Assembly (NCBI RefSeq): GCF_905332535.1
Contig: NZ_CAJOCF010000002.1
Span: forward strand, 248,001 to 312,000
Reading direction: 5' to 3'
Source of the DNA: Latilactobacillus fragifolii
GTDB taxonomy: Bacteria > Bacillota > Bacilli > Lactobacillales > Lactobacillaceae
Length of the DNA: 64,000 nt
Part shown: positions 25,843-35,710 of the stretch, one piece after another
How the letters are laid out: every line of letters starts with the position of its first letter
Position numbering within the stretch: position 1 is the stretch's first letter
Program-made: the position numbers and the translations under genes
The notes under the pieces: model-generated
Told to the model about the DNA's origin: nothing
Database searches by the model: none
The model's input: the letters and a program-made list of their open reading frames with translations, nothing else

Positions 25843-27966
25843 TTAATTTTCAGAACCGACCGCTTGAATAACAATCTGATCATCGACTAAATCGGCCTTT
25901 AAAGCTTTAACATCTGTATGATCAAGATAAAAATCAGTTACTTTATCTCTAATTTGTTGTTCAATAACCCGTCTCAATGGACGCGCACCCATCGCTTCAT
26001 CATAACCTTCTTCCATTAGCCAATCCTTAGCTTCTTTTGAAACAACTAAGGTAATTTCTTTTTTAGCTAACGTTTGTTCAACATTACTCAACATTAAATC
26101 AACAATTTGGGCCAAGTCTGTTTTTGTTAAGTGTGTAAATTCAACAATCCCGTTAAACCGATTTAAGAATTCTGGTCTGAAATAAGGGGCTAACTTATCT
26201 AATAGTTTAGCATCTTCTTGCTCGTCCATGGTTAATTTTTCGTTACCAAAACCAGCATTCGATGTCGCGATAATCACCGTGTTCTTAAAATCGATAACGT
26301 TTCCTTGACCGTCAGTTAAGCGCCCATCGTCCATCACTTGTAATAACAATGTTAAAACTTGTGGGTCAGCTTTTTCAATTTCATCGAACAAGACAATTGA
26401 ATATGGATTACGGCGAACGCGTTCCGTTAAGGTATTGGCATTATCGTCATACCCAACATAGCCCGCTGTGGTCCCAATCAATTTAGAAACAGCTGTGCGG
26501 TCAGCATATTCACTCATATCTAAGCGAATAATCGCTTCTTTATTACCAAACATATCTAAAGCTAATTGTTTTGCTAATTCTGTTTTCCCAACCCCGGTTG
26601 GTCCAACAAATAGGAAACTCCCGATAGGTTGGTTCCCTTCAGAAAAGCCTGCCCGATTTCGACGAATAGCCCGTGCGACCATTTCAACCGCTTCATCTTG
26701 GCCAATTACCTTGCCTTTTAACCGTTGGCCTAAATTCTTCAAGCGTTGAATATCATTGCTTCCCATTTGCGCAACCGGAATCCCAGTCAATCTTTCAACA
26801 GATTGTGCAATATCATCAACAGTGGCCACTGCTGCTGTTGCATGTTGATCATCAGCTTGCAATTGCGCTTTAATTTTCTCAATTTTAATTTTTAAATCTT
26901 CGGCAGCTTGATAATTTTCTGATTCGACTGCTTCCGCCTTATCAGCCTCTAACTGCTTGAGCTGGTCGGCCAATTTAGAGCTATCAGTTTCTGGCCGTTT
27001 TGCTGCTAAATGAGCTGCCGTCATATCTAATAGATCAATAGCCTTATCTGGCAACGTTCTTTGTGGAATATATTGAATAGAATAGTCAACGGCAGCCTTC
27101 AAAACATCATCTGGTAGTTCAATGTGATGGTGCTTTTCATACAATTCTTTAATCCCTTGTAAGATTTTAACTGTATCGGCTGCATTAGGTTCATTAACGA
27201 GCACATCGTTAAACCGTCTTGCCAATGCGGCGTTTTTCAAAATCGTGTTCCGATATTCATCTTGCGTTGTTGCGCCGATGACCGTCAACTCACCACGTGA
27301 TAAAGCAGGTTTGATAATATCAGCTAAACCTTTACCACCATCTTCACCACCAGTTGAACCAATTCCTAAAATTTGATGAATTTCATCAAAGAAGAGGATA
27401 ACGTTACCAGCAGCTTTTACTTCTTTAATTAAGTTTTTAATATTCTCTTCAAATGACCCCCGGTATTGGGTACCAGCTTCTAGTGACGATAAATCAATTG
27501 AATAGATTTCTTTATCCTTAATTGCTTCGGGCACTTTCCCCGCCACAATTTCTTGTGCCAATCCTTCAACAACGGCCGTCTTCCCAACACCAGCGTCACC
27601 GACTAGAATTGGATTATTTTTAGTCCGACGACTTAATATTTCAGCCGTTTCTTGGATTTCATTATGCCGGCCAATCACTGGGTCTAATAAACCATCCCGT
27701 GCCTCCTGTGTTAAGTTCCGACCTAATTTTTCAAGAATGCCACCTTTTTTGAGGGCATGTTCACCATTTTGTTTAATTTCAATTTCTTTTTCGCGATTAG
27801 GTAATTTACCAGTTGCCCGATACTGAGCAAACTCATCCGGTGATAATTCTCGTCCATTAATCACATATCGCGCTGATTCTGAATTACCCATTCTTCTGAA
27901 AACTTGATTAAAGATATCATCCATATCATTATTAAAAAAAGGATCATTTCCGTACATATTTGCCAT
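25843..27966 (-). CDS. clpL: ATP-dependent chaperone/protease subunit ClpL
   Basis: HSP100 AAA+ ATPase of 707 residues. The start at 27966 ([19 protein letters not shown]) has the ClpL N-terminus rich in Asn/Asp and no zinc finger or Clp-N repeat; GGAGGTG lies 8 bp upstream. Walker A1 GDAGVGKT at 123-130, Walker B LFFDE near 191, middle coiled-coil at about 330-375, Walker A2 GPTGVGKT at 455-462. ClpL disaggregates proteins and gives heat tolerance in lactic acid bacteria. A CIRCE-like operator overlaps its promoter, pointing to HrcA control. No consensus CtsR heptad repeat was found in the upstream region. Confidence 0.93.
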   Translation of the reverse strand: MANMYGNDPFFNNDMDDIFNQVFRRMGNSESARYVINGRELSPDEFAQYRATGKLPNREKEIEIKQNGEHALKKGGILEKLGRNLTQEARDGLLDPVIGRHNEIQETAEILSRRTKNNPILVGDAGVGKTAVVEGLAQEIVAGKVPEAIKDKEIYSIDLSSLEAGTQYRGSFEENIKNLIKEVKAAGNVILFFDEIHQILGIGSTGGEDGGKGLADIIKPALSRGELTVIGATTQDEYRNTILKNAALARRFNDVLVNEPNAADTVKILQGIKELYEKHHHIELPDDVLKAAVDYSIQYIPQRTLPDKAIDLLDMTAAHLAAKRPETDSSKLADQLKQLEADKAEAVESENYQAAEDLKIKIEKIKAQLQADDQHATAAVATVDDIAQSVERLTGIPVAQMGSNDIQRLKNLGQRLKGKVIGQDEAVEMVARAIRRNRAGFSEGNQPIGSFLFVGPTGVGKTELAKQLALDMFGNKEAIIRLDMSEYADRTAVSKLIGTTAGYVGYDDNANTLTERVRRNPYSIVLFDEIEKADPQVLTLLLQVMDDGRLTDGQGNVIDFKNTVIIATSNAGFGNEKLTMDEQEDAKLLDKLAPYFRPEFLNRFNGIVEFTHLTKTDLAQIVDLMLSNVEQTLAKKEITLVVSKEAKDWLMEEGYDEAMGARPLRRVIEQQIRDKVTDFYLDHTDVKALKADLVDDQIVIQAVGSEN

Positions 27967-28047
27967 ACAACTGCACCTCCATTTATTAAACATTAAATGA
28001 TTAACCCCTTGTTTTATCAACGACCTAATCATCTTGCTTATAACTAT

Positions 28048-28075
28048 ATTATAGCACTTTTTAGCACTCAATCAA
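28048..28075 (-). promoter_or_regulatory. clpL promoter
   Basis: On the minus strand TTGATT (28075-28070), a 16-bp spacer and a perfect TATAAT (28053-28048), 82 bp before the clpL start codon. The operator at 28061-28087 covers the -35 box and spacer. Confidence 0.7.
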
Positions 28076-28087
28076 GAAAAGTGCTAC
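28061..28087. promoter_or_regulatory. CIRCE-like operator (HrcA site)
   Basis: TTAGCACTC, 9-bp gap, AAGTGCTAC: the left arm is the exact CIRCE arm and the right arm matches GAGTGCTAA at 7 of 9 positions. Confidence 0.75.
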
Positions 28088-28304
28088 TAAGTTTTAGGTA
28101 TTAACCACATTGAAAATAAGACTAATTGTTTACTATTTCACTAAAAGGACATCATCCATATTCGCAATTTTTTGCTAGTCGTATTGAATAGTTACATTCA
28201 ACAATATTGGTGGCTTATCCCACTATGCTCTTAATCAAAGCTTAACCTTTGATCGCCACATTTCACGTTATACTATTAGTATTTAGGAAAAAGGAGGCTT
28301 TTAT

Positions 28305-28922
28305 TTGTCTAAAAAAATACTAGCGATTCATGCTATTATTGGCGTCTTCTTTGTATTGATTTTACTTTATCAAAGTCGCTTCTCATTTCTAATTTGGAAT
28401 TTAATTCTTGCCCTGATTCCCTTTGATCTCAGCCTATTGAGTCGCTACTTCAAGCACAGCCGTTGGCGGTATTCAATTGCCATTCTTTGGCTACTCTTTT
28501 TCCCTAACGCCCTTTATATGATGACCGACTTCAGTCATCTATCATCAATAGGTGTTGGTCTGAACACTGCCTATCAGTTTGTAGAATACGCAATTCTAGC
28601 AGGGGGCGTATTTATCGGGGTCGGACTGGGCTTAACGAGTCTGTTCATTCTTTATCCCTTGTTAATTCCCAATCATCAGCGCTTAATTAATCAGATGTTG
28701 ACTTTCAGTATTTTAAGCGTCTGTTCTTCAACTGCGATTTATCTCGGTCGCTTCTTACGGATCAATTCATGGGATATTTTCTACCAATTGCATACAACAA
28801 TCGCGAGTGTCCTCGGCATCTTGAATCAAACGGATTTCTGGATTTTTGTTACCGCCTTTTCAGTTTTACAACTGATATTGATGTTGCTGGGATACCAACT
28901 GGCACAAAGCGATGCTATGTAA
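28305..28922 (+). CDS. DUF1361 membrane protein
   Basis: Integral membrane protein, 205 residues with six or so hydrophobic segments, of the DUF1361 family (signature RYFKHSRWRYSIAILWLLFF, then PNALYMMTDFSHL). The function of the family is unknown. The start is TTG, supported by AAGGAGG 8 bp upstream. It diverges from clpL across a 338-bp gap that carries the clpL promoter. A strong bidirectional terminator follows. Confidence 0.8.
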   Translation: MSKKILAIHAIIGVFFVLILLYQSRFSFLIWNLILALIPFDLSLLSRYFKHSRWRYSIAILWLLFFPNALYMMTDFSHLSSIGVGLNTAYQFVEYAILAGGVFIGVGLGLTSLFILYPLLIPNHQRLINQMLTFSILSVCSSTAIYLGRFLRINSWDIFYQLHTTIASVLGILNQTDFWIFVTAFSVLQLILMLLGYQLAQSDAM

Positions 28923-28930
28923 CCCATACA

Positions 28931-28977
28931 AACAGGCCTCGCATACTGGTTGATTACCGGTATGCGAGGCCTGTTTT
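28931..28977. terminator. Bidirectional terminator between DUF1361 and MFS genes
   Basis: Twenty-bp arms starting AACAGGCCTCGCATAC with a short loop and T/A runs on both sides. Confidence 0.8.
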
Positions 28978-29050
28978 AATATTTAAATGCAATTACTTTT
29001 GCTAAACTAAACAATCCACTATTTTAAAGATACCAAAGACATTGATCGCG

Positions 29051-30391
29051 CTAAGCAATCTTTTTCAAAGTGGGGCCGATCAAGCCAATAACGGCAATCA
29101 GCGCCCCAATTAATAGTGCCGTCGCCGTTAACATTGCCAAGTGATAACTCGCAGGTGCAGTCTTAACAGTTGCCGAAACAGCGACCACCAATGCCATCCC
29201 AATAGAACCACCAATTTGATGCACCATGTTGACGACCCCTGAGGCAGCACCTGAATCTTCAGGTAATGTATTTGCTACACCAGCGACTGTCAAAGGACTC
29301 AGCGTTAAGCCTTGCCCGATTCCCATTAATATCATTGGTAAGGCAATCCCAACCGTATAACCAACCTGTGCTGAGAAAAAGCTAATTGCAAACATCCCGA
29401 TTGCTGTGAGCGTAATCCCGCCAATCAACAGTTGTGTATTACCAAACCGATCGGCTAATTTTGCGACTTGGACAGCCACAATAAAACTAATAATGGTTAG
29501 TGGGAAAAATCCTAACCCCGCTTGAAGCGGTGTAAAGTGCAGTTGGGTTTGCATGATTTGTGGTGTTAAAAACCACATGCTCATCATCGCGCCCAAATAA
29601 AAGAAGCGGGCAATATAACCACCCAATCGCTCGCGATCCATAAACAAGCGCAACGGCATCATTGGTTGTTTAATCCGTGCTTCGTGCCAGATAAACCCTA
29701 CAATCGCGACAACAGCTACAATCAATGCCACTAGGCGACCTTGATCTCCCACTAAACTATAGACAAGTGCCGTCATCCCAATAATCGAAACAATTGAACC
29801 TACGATATCTAATTTTTTTAACTGTCTAGTTTGATTAGTCGGAATAAATTTTGTTGTTAGAGCCAACATGATAATGGCGATTGGTACATTGATGAAAAAG
29901 CCGTTGCGCCATGACATTAAACTGGCAAAAAGTCCCCCAATCACTAGTCCAATGCTGGCACCAACCCCAGACGTTGCACCATATGCAACGATTGCCCGCG
30001 TCCGTTCTTTACCAGAAAAATTATCCATCAATAACGCTAAGGATGTTGGCGCCAAAATGGCTGAACCAATTCCCTGAAATGCACGCGCTAAAACAATTAC
30101 CATCATACTGCCAGCCAAGCCAACCAATAATGAACCGATGGCAAAAATGACAAGTCCAATCGAAAAAATCCGTTTACGACCAATAATGTCACCAATACTC
30201 CCACCTAATAATAATAATCCACCAAACGTTAGTGAATAAGCATTCGATACCCACGATAGTGCAGTCTGATTCAAATTAAGTTCGGCTGCAATCTTAACTG
30301 TCCCTGTAAAAATAATCGAATTATCCAATAAAATCATAAAATAACTAATCAGGATAATCGCTAAAATAATGCCTTTATTTTCTTTTCGCAT
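29051..30391 (-). CDS. MFS drug:H+ antiporter
   Basis: Major facilitator of the drug-resistance type, 446 residues with 12-14 helices. Motif A-like GGSIGDIIGRKRIF lies near residue 63 and motif C-like GATSGVGASIGLVIGG near 137; the N-terminal LDNSIIFTGTVKIAAEL with Asp is typical of DHA2 (EmrB/QacA) proteins, though the length is on the short side. A likely role is efflux of toxic compounds. It is the last gene of the minus-strand run that starts with the aldo-keto reductase but is separated by a terminator at 30417. Confidence 0.85.
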   Translation of the reverse strand: MRKENKGIILAIILISYFMILLDNSIIFTGTVKIAAELNLNQTALSWVSNAYSLTFGGLLLLGGSIGDIIGRKRIFSIGLVIFAIGSLLVGLAGSMMVIVLARAFQGIGSAILAPTSLALLMDNFSGKERTRAIVAYGATSGVGASIGLVIGGLFASLMSWRNGFFINVPIAIIMLALTTKFIPTNQTRQLKKLDIVGSIVSIIGMTALVYSLVGDQGRLVALIVAVVAIVGFIWHEARIKQPMMPLRLFMDRERLGGYIARFFYLGAMMSMWFLTPQIMQTQLHFTPLQAGLGFFPLTIISFIVAVQVAKLADRFGNTQLLIGGITLTAIGMFAISFFSAQVGYTVGIALPMILMGIGQGLTLSPLTVAGVANTLPEDSGAASGVVNMVHQIGGSIGMALVVAVSATVKTAPASYHLAMLTATALLIGALIAVIGLIGPTLKKIA

Positions 30392-30416
30392 CTCTCACAT
30401 AACCTCTTTTTGGCCA

Positions 30417-30452
30417 TAATAAAAGACCGCCCCATTAAACCGAGACAGTCTT
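30417..30452 (-). terminator. Terminator after the flavodoxin gene
   Basis: Eleven paired bases with GU pairs (AAGACTGTCTC with GGGGCGGTCTT on the minus strand) followed by TTTATT. Confidence 0.65.
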
Positions 30453-30459
30453 AAACTAA

Positions 30460-30969
30460 TTAACCAATTTTTTGTAACCAATTCGTCACTTCTTTAGCGA
30501 CGGCTGCTTTAGTTGGACCTTCAATTGCGAGCAATTGACCACTGCTCTCTTTTCCACCAGCAACCGATAGAATTGGCAAGACTACCGCATCGCCGACTGC
30601 GGACTGAATCTGGGCAACGATTTGACCGGCGCCATAACCACCGTGCGTGTTGAACGGTACAATAGTTTTGCCAGTGAAATCATACGTTGTTAGAAACGTC
30701 AGCACTGCTTGAGGAAGCGCCATATTCCATGTTGGCGCCCCAATAAAAATGCGATCGTATTGATTAAAATCTAAAATCTCAGTTTTCAATGTTGGTAAAA
30801 TACTTTGATTTTGTTCGCGTTCATTTTGATCAACTTCAGCGCGATAATTCGTGGGCCGTTTTTCCTGCGTTTCAAGTGCCACTAAATCACCACCGACTTG
30901 GGTCTGAATCAATTCCGCAACTGCCTGTGTGTTCCCAGTACGTGAATAATAAACGATTAATGTTTTCAA
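30460..30969 (-). CDS. Flavodoxin
   Basis: FMN-binding electron carrier, 169 residues. The phosphate loop YYSRTGNTQAVAE lies at residues 8-20 and the isoalloxazine loop is FIGAPTWNMALPQAV near residue 78, with FNTHGGYGAGQ later. TTG start with AGGAGGG 7 bp upstream. It follows the NAD(P)-binding protein gene by 15 bp and the aldo-keto reductase, forming a three-gene reductive cluster opposite a LysR regulator. Partner enzymes are not identified. Confidence 0.85.
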   Translation of the reverse strand: MKTLIVYYSRTGNTQAVAELIQTQVGGDLVALETQEKRPTNYRAEVDQNEREQNQSILPTLKTEILDFNQYDRIFIGAPTWNMALPQAVLTFLTTYDFTGKTIVPFNTHGGYGAGQIVAQIQSAVGDAVVLPILSVAGGKESSGQLLAIEGPTKAAVAKEVTNWLQKIG

Positions 30970-30984
30970 TTGGCACCCTCCTGA

Positions 30985-31605
30985 CTAATAAAAATCTGGT
31001 TTGGCTTTATTTTCTGAGCCGGGTTCCCATAACCCAATACTTGCGCGGACATCATTGCGTTTACCGGTCAAATTATCAACAACAAATTGAGCGATAGCGT
31101 AACGACTAATCTGGGCACCTAAGAATGGTTCGCCCTTGGGACTGGCTACATAATCAGTGCGGTTAGCGTTATACAACCAAGTCATTCGCATATAAGTGTA
31201 GTCGAGATTACTAGCTTCAAGGGCTTCATTGCCGCGATGTTGTGCCACTGAACCACCCGTCATTTGACTATTCCAAGTGGCAAAAGGTTTTGCGACTTCG
31301 CCGTAGACCCCTAAAACCCCCGCTTGGATAATTCGTTTAACACCCGTTTCGTGCATCGCTTTAATGACGAGTTTGGTAATCGCTAAATTATCAAAATTCA
31401 TATAAATAACATCTTGGTTTTGCATCACATTAATTAAGTCGTCAAGTTGACCCGCATCGCCAGAGACCTTTGTCACATTGTCATAAGGTAAATTAGCGGC
31501 GGCCCTCCCAAAAAGGGTGAGTTTTAAAGTTGGTTCTGCTTGTAAACGGGGAATTAAAATCGCTGGAATTTGACCACCGGCCCCGATAATTAATACGTTA
31601 GTCAT
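30985..31605 (-). CDS. NAD(P)-binding protein (NmrA/atypical SDR)
   Basis: Rossmann-fold protein of 206 residues beginning with the dinucleotide motif LIIGAGGQIPAIL (GxGGxI). It has GVKRIIQAGVLGVYG near residue 90 and LDYTYMRMTWLYN near 133, typical of NmrA-like atypical short-chain dehydrogenases that lack a full YxxxK site. Its ATG overlaps the stop of the aldo-keto reductase by one base (TAATG), indicating coupled translation. The substrate is unknown. Confidence 0.82.
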   Translation of the reverse strand: MTNVLIIGAGGQIPAILIPRLQAEPTLKLTLFGRAAANLPYDNVTKVSGDAGQLDDLINVMQNQDVIYMNFDNLAITKLVIKAMHETGVKRIIQAGVLGVYGEVAKPFATWNSQMTGGSVAQHRGNEALEASNLDYTYMRMTWLYNANRTDYVASPKGEPFLGAQISRYAIAQFVVDNLTGKRNDVRASIGLWEPGSENKAKPDFY

Positions 31606-32471
31606 TATTTGTTCTCCTTTAGAGCGGCTAAGCTCGTCCCAAAAATTTGTTCAATTGCTGCTGGATCACGATGATCAAAGAATTGACTTTCACCTTTGTC
31701 TAAATCATTCATCGTTGCCATTTCAGCTGTGGTTAATTCAAAATCAAAGACATCGATATTTTCAGCTATTCGGTTCTGATGAACGGATTTTGGAATCACC
31801 ACAATACCGCGTTGAAGCAACCATCGTAAGATGACTTGCCCGTTTGATTTGCCATAACGACTGCCAATTGCAGCAATTCGTTCATCAGTAAAAATGTTGT
31901 GTTTCCCTTCCGCAAATGGTGCCCAAGCTTCAACTTGCACATCTTCAGCTTGTGCAAAAGCGACTTCTGAATGCTCTTGATACCAAGGGTTAACTTCAAT
32001 TTGATTAATCACTGGTTTGACATCGGTTGATAAGATTAAATTTTTAAGTTGATCGGCATAAAAATTAGAAACGCCGATTGCACGAATCTTACCAGCTTTG
32101 TATGCTTCTTCTAAAGCCCGCCATGCCCCAATCACATCGCCAAAAGGTTGGTGGAGTAAGTAAAGGTCTAAATAATCAACCCCTAAGTTTTGGAGTGATT
32201 GATCAATCCCTTTTTTAGCCCGCTCATAGCTGGCATCTGATACCCAGAGTTTCGAGGTAATAAATAGCTCTTCGCGTGCCACCCCGCTGCGTTTAATTGC
32301 CCGACCAACCGCCGCTTCATTATGGTAAGCTGCCGCTGTATCAATCAACCGGTACCCCGATGCAATCGCATCAACCACTGCTTGTTCACATTCCGCTAAA
32401 TCCGTCATTTGAAAAACACCAAAACCTAATTGTGGCATTTGGACGCCATTATTTAATTGCACCATATCCAT
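31605..32471 (-). CDS. Aldo/keto reductase
   Basis: NADPH-dependent carbonyl reductase of the AKR fold, 288 residues. Family sites: RLIDTAAAYHNEAAVG (Asp and Tyr of the tetrad), FITSKLW (Lys) and YLDLYLLHQPFG (His), then NQIEVNPWYQ and the cofactor motif IPKSVHQNRIAEN near residue 235. It reads like 2,5-diketo-gluconate-reductase-type (YvgN-like) enzymes of Bacilli. AGAGG lies 8 bp before the ATG. First gene of the reductive cluster, diverging from LysR over 116 bp. Confidence 0.9.
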   Translation of the reverse strand: MDMVQLNNGVQMPQLGFGVFQMTDLAECEQAVVDAIASGYRLIDTAAAYHNEAAVGRAIKRSGVAREELFITSKLWVSDASYERAKKGIDQSLQNLGVDYLDLYLLHQPFGDVIGAWRALEEAYKAGKIRAIGVSNFYADQLKNLILSTDVKPVINQIEVNPWYQEHSEVAFAQAEDVQVEAWAPFAEGKHNIFTDERIAAIGSRYGKSNGQVILRWLLQRGIVVIPKSVHQNRIAENIDVFDFELTTAEMATMNDLDKGESQFFDHRDPAAIEQIFGTSLAALKENK

Positions 32472-32587
32472 CGTTGATAACCTCTTTTTCTAATTGATGA
32501 TTTTAGTATAGTGCGCAGTGGTTAACTTGAAAATTACTTAAAAAACATGCTACCATACATGAAACGTATACTAAGAAGGTAAAGTGC

Positions 32588-33448
32588 ATGTTAGATTACT
32601 ATTTATTAGAACAATTGACGACTTTCGCCCAAACAGGGACGCTCACGAAAACCGCGGCTGCTTTGAACATCACCCAGCCATCTGTCACCCGCGGTATGCA
32701 AAAGTTGGAGGAAGATTTCGGCGTCCAGCTTTTCGAACGTCAGGCCAATCGAATCAAATTGACCCCAACCGGTGAGCTCGCTGCTCGCGAAGCTGAACAA
32801 CTTCTGACGGCGAGTCAAACGATGTTAACAAAAATTCAAAACTTCGATAGAAGTCAGCATTTTACGATGATTGGCACAACTGTTCCAGGTCCGCTAACCC
32901 TCGTCCCTGACCGTGATGACGTGCAAATCGCAAAAGAATTTATTGCAATTGAGCAAATTAGTAATGCGCTAACTACCGCCGAGGCTACATTAATCTTTTC
33001 AGATCAAGAAATCCTTGATACAACCATCGAATCACGATATCTCGGTCATGAACAGCTACAGGTTAATCTCGATCAATTCACGCTATTTGCTAGCCAACCA
33101 ACCGTTAGCTTTCAAGATTTAGCCGGTATGAGTTTTGTCGTGATGCGTGCAATTGGTCCTTGGAGCGATATGATTAAAACCGATATCCCCCATGCACAAT
33201 TTATGTATCAAGACGACCGCGCCGCCTTCATTGAGATTATCAAACATTCAAGCCTTCCGTTTTTCACTTCCAATCTCTCTCAAAAAGATGCTTTTTTTAA
33301 GCAGCTATCACCCCAGCAATTAGACCGCATCACGGTCCCCATTAATGATCCGCAAGCTAAAATGCCAATTTATGTCAATTATTTGAAAAGCCAAAAGCGT
33401 CAGCTATTACCACTCATTGATGAAATTAGCGCAAACTGGCCTGAATAA
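32588..33448 (+). CDS. LysR-family transcriptional regulator
   Basis: LysR regulator, 286 residues. The HTH region is TFAQTGTLTKTAAALNITQP followed by SVTRGMQKLEEDFGVQLFER, about residues 12-50. The C-terminal effector domain is divergent. It is transcribed away from the aldo-keto reductase cluster. The gap contains TTAGTATA near 32503 and TATACTAA near 32567, a possible split operator. The likely role is control of the reductive cluster, inferred from layout. Confidence 0.86.
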   Translation: MLDYYLLEQLTTFAQTGTLTKTAAALNITQPSVTRGMQKLEEDFGVQLFERQANRIKLTPTGELAAREAEQLLTASQTMLTKIQNFDRSQHFTMIGTTVPGPLTLVPDRDDVQIAKEFIAIEQISNALTTAEATLIFSDQEILDTTIESRYLGHEQLQVNLDQFTLFASQPTVSFQDLAGMSFVVMRAIGPWSDMIKTDIPHAQFMYQDDRAAFIEIIKHSSLPFFTSNLSQKDAFFKQLSPQQLDRITVPINDPQAKMPIYVNYLKSQKRQLLPLIDEISANWPE

Positions 33449-33594
33449 TCATCCGTATGAATTAACAAACAAAAAGCTTTAGAACGAAATTAATTATTAT
33501 ATGTATATTTTATCGATATTCCGAATAATCGCTACCTAACTGGCTTTTACTCCGGTGATGTTTCCAGCAGCACCCTAACGTGTCATTTTAATAC

Positions 33595-33632
33595 AAAAAA
33601 AATAGGCTATTCCTTGCGGGAATAGCCTATTT
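33595..33632. terminator. Bidirectional terminator between LysR and gpmA
   Basis: Perfect 13-bp arms (33601-33613 and 33619-33631, AATAGGCTATTCC) with A runs on the left. Confidence 0.8.
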
Positions 33633-33707
33633 GAGTAAGTGAAAACGTGCTTTAAACACACTCTTTTGAATCATGCTCAGTTGCTAACCGCAACCATCCG
33701 CACTATA

Positions 33708-34397
33708 TTAGTTTAATTTTTTCTTGCTTACTACGTTCAATTCTTTATCTAATTCATAAACAACTGGTTCGCCAGTTGCCATTTCAACGTCCATGATGTC
33801 TTCATCAGAGATGTTTTCAATGTATTTTGTTAAGGCGCGTAGTGAGTTACCATGAGCTGCAATAATGACGTTTTTACCGTCGATTAATTTTGGTGCGATT
33901 TCGTCTTCCCAGAATGGAATAACCCGTTCCAAAGTAACCTTCAAGTTTTCGCCACCAGGAATTGCTTTAGGATCTAAGTGGGCATAACGACGATCGTTGG
34001 CAGCTGAACCTTCATCATTAGCATCCAATAATGGTGGTAATGTATCGTATGAACGACGCCAGATGTGAACTTGTTCGTCGCCCCATTTTTCAGCTGCTTC
34101 AGCTTTGTTTTGGCCTTGTAATGCACCATAGTGACGTTCGTTTAAGCGCCATGATTTTGTTTCAGGAACCCATAATTGGTCTGAGCCTTCAAGTGCATAG
34201 TGTAATGTCTTGATAGCCCGTGTCAATACTGATGTGTAAGCTTGGTCAAATTGGATGCCTTCTTTTTTCAATAAAGCACCAGCGTTTTGAGCTTGGCGGA
34301 CGCCTTCTTCGCTTAAGTTAACATCAACCCAACCAGTGAATTGGTTTGATAAGTTCCATTCACTTTGTCCGTGACGAATAAAAACTAATTTAGCCAT
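33708..34397 (-). CDS. gpmA: 2,3-bisphosphoglycerate-dependent phosphoglycerate mutase
   Basis: Glycolytic mutase interconverting 3- and 2-phosphoglycerate, 229 residues, full length. The phosphohistidine motif is IRHGQSEWN (His9). [14 protein letters not shown] carries substrate contacts, and the second catalytic His lies in [12 protein letters not shown]. The start is preceded by AGTGAGGTTA. The gene is monocistronic in a region of central carbon genes beside rbsR. Confidence 0.94.
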   Translation of the reverse strand: MAKLVFIRHGQSEWNLSNQFTGWVDVNLSEEGVRQAQNAGALLKKEGIQFDQAYTSVLTRAIKTLHYALEGSDQLWVPETKSWRLNERHYGALQGQNKAEAAEKWGDEQVHIWRRSYDTLPPLLDANDEGSAANDRRYAHLDPKAIPGGENLKVTLERVIPFWEDEIAPKLIDGKNVIIAAHGNSLRALTKYIENISDEDIMDVEMATGEPVVYELDKELNVVSKKKLN

Positions 34398-34626
34398 GTG
34401 TAAGTAACCTCACTTTTTTTATTTTTACTCTGTTCATTTTACACTGTTTGTTCCGTAATTTACAGTCTAATCTTTTCAGAAAAAAATGAACCTTCTTTTT
34501 TGAGCCTTAATTAGCCGGTTGCGTTGCTTATAATAAAAAAAGCGCCGCCAAGAGACAATGACCATGAAAACTATCAAAGTCGCCACAACCGTCCTCTTTA
34601 CCAAAGGCTACTACAATCATCTGTTA

Positions 34627-35640
34627 TTAGTGATGTATCACTTGGACGCTTTCTCGTTCAACTAATTCAATTGAAAGAACTTTTTGTTGCGGTGCAATGG
34701 TGGGATCGGCAATGCGGTTCAATAATAGCCGTGTTGCTTCTTGCCCCAGTTCGAAGATCGGTTGCTTAATGGTCGTCAATTTGGGCGTGATATATTCGCA
34801 CCAATCGATATTATCATAGCCAATCACTGAAATATCTTCCGGCACGCGCACCCGCAATTCACATAATCCCCGAATTAATCCGATAGCCAGCTCATCATTG
34901 ACTGCAAAGACGGCAGTGACCCCACTATCAATCACTTGTTGGGCAACTTGGTAACCGCCTAATTTTGTTAAGGGGGTCGTTATTTGCCAATCATCAGCCA
35001 CTGGTAACTGAGCCCTTAGCATTGCAGCTTGATACCCGATGGACCGCTGTTCGATATTCCAAGCACGTTGTTGGGGTAAGACAATGCCAACTTTATGATG
35101 CCCTTGTTCGATTAGATATCGGGCGGCCAATTCCCCGCCTTGTGTATCGGCAACCGTAATTTCATCGCCTACATGTTGCTTATCTGACTGATCCAACAAG
35201 ATAAACGGGATTTGTCGTTTTTGCAGATAACTATCCAGCGTTGTTTTTTGTAAATGAGGGACAGCCAAAATAAACCCATCAACATTTCGACGAACCAATT
35301 CCTTTAAATAATGATCAACTTTCTGATTATGCACCCCTGCACTATAAATTAGTGGAATGAAGTCGAATTGATAGGCAATTTCTTCGACGCCTTGAATAAA
35401 TTGACTAAAAAAAGGGTTATTGATATCCGGTACCAATACCGCAATTGTCTTCGTTTCTTTATTAATCATGTTTTGCGCGAAATAATCGGGCTCGTACTGG
35501 AGTCTTTCCCGCGCAGCTTTGACCCGCGCAATTGTCGCTGCGCTAAAGCGGTCACCTTTATTATTAAGAATTAACGAAACGGTTGTGACCGATGTTTGCG
35601 CCAGCGCGGCAACATCTTTAATCGTTACTTTTCGAACCAT
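34627..35640 (-). CDS. rbsR: LacI-family ribose operon regulator
   Basis: LacI/GalR repressor, 337 residues. The HTH begins at residue 5: TIKDVAALAQTSVTTVSLIL, and the hinge helix includes RVKAARERLQYEPD. The sugar-binding core starts IAVLVPDINNPFFSQF. The ATG at 35640 has GGGAG 7 bp upstream; an extended reading upstream has none. It lies last after rbsK, the known order in L. sakei, and should act on the perfect palindrome upstream of rbsU. A weak stem before it suggests part of its expression is separate from rbsUDK. Confidence 0.92.
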   Translation of the reverse strand: MVRKVTIKDVAALAQTSVTTVSLILNNKGDRFSAATIARVKAARERLQYEPDYFAQNMINKETKTIAVLVPDINNPFFSQFIQGVEEIAYQFDFIPLIYSAGVHNQKVDHYLKELVRRNVDGFILAVPHLQKTTLDSYLQKRQIPFILLDQSDKQHVGDEITVADTQGGELAARYLIEQGHHKVGIVLPQQRAWNIEQRSIGYQAAMLRAQLPVADDWQITTPLTKLGGYQVAQQVIDSGVTAVFAVNDELAIGLIRGLCELRVRVPEDISVIGYDNIDWCEYITPKLTTIKQPIFELGQEATRLLLNRIADPTIAPQQKVLSIELVERESVQVIHH

Positions 35641-35710
35641 TGTGGCACTCCCTTGAACCAAATTAATAAAAACGCCCACAGCCAACTAGCCATGGACGCT
35701 GTTCATATGA

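Noticed and set aside
27967-28304. CtsR heptad repeat upstream of clpL
   Set aside because: Searched by eye for GGTCAAA-type tandem heptads; none found, only the CIRCE-like site.
34558-34665. 35-codon plus-strand frame starting MTMKTIKVATT
   Set aside because: It overlaps the 3' end of rbsR on the opposite strand and has no ribosome binding site.
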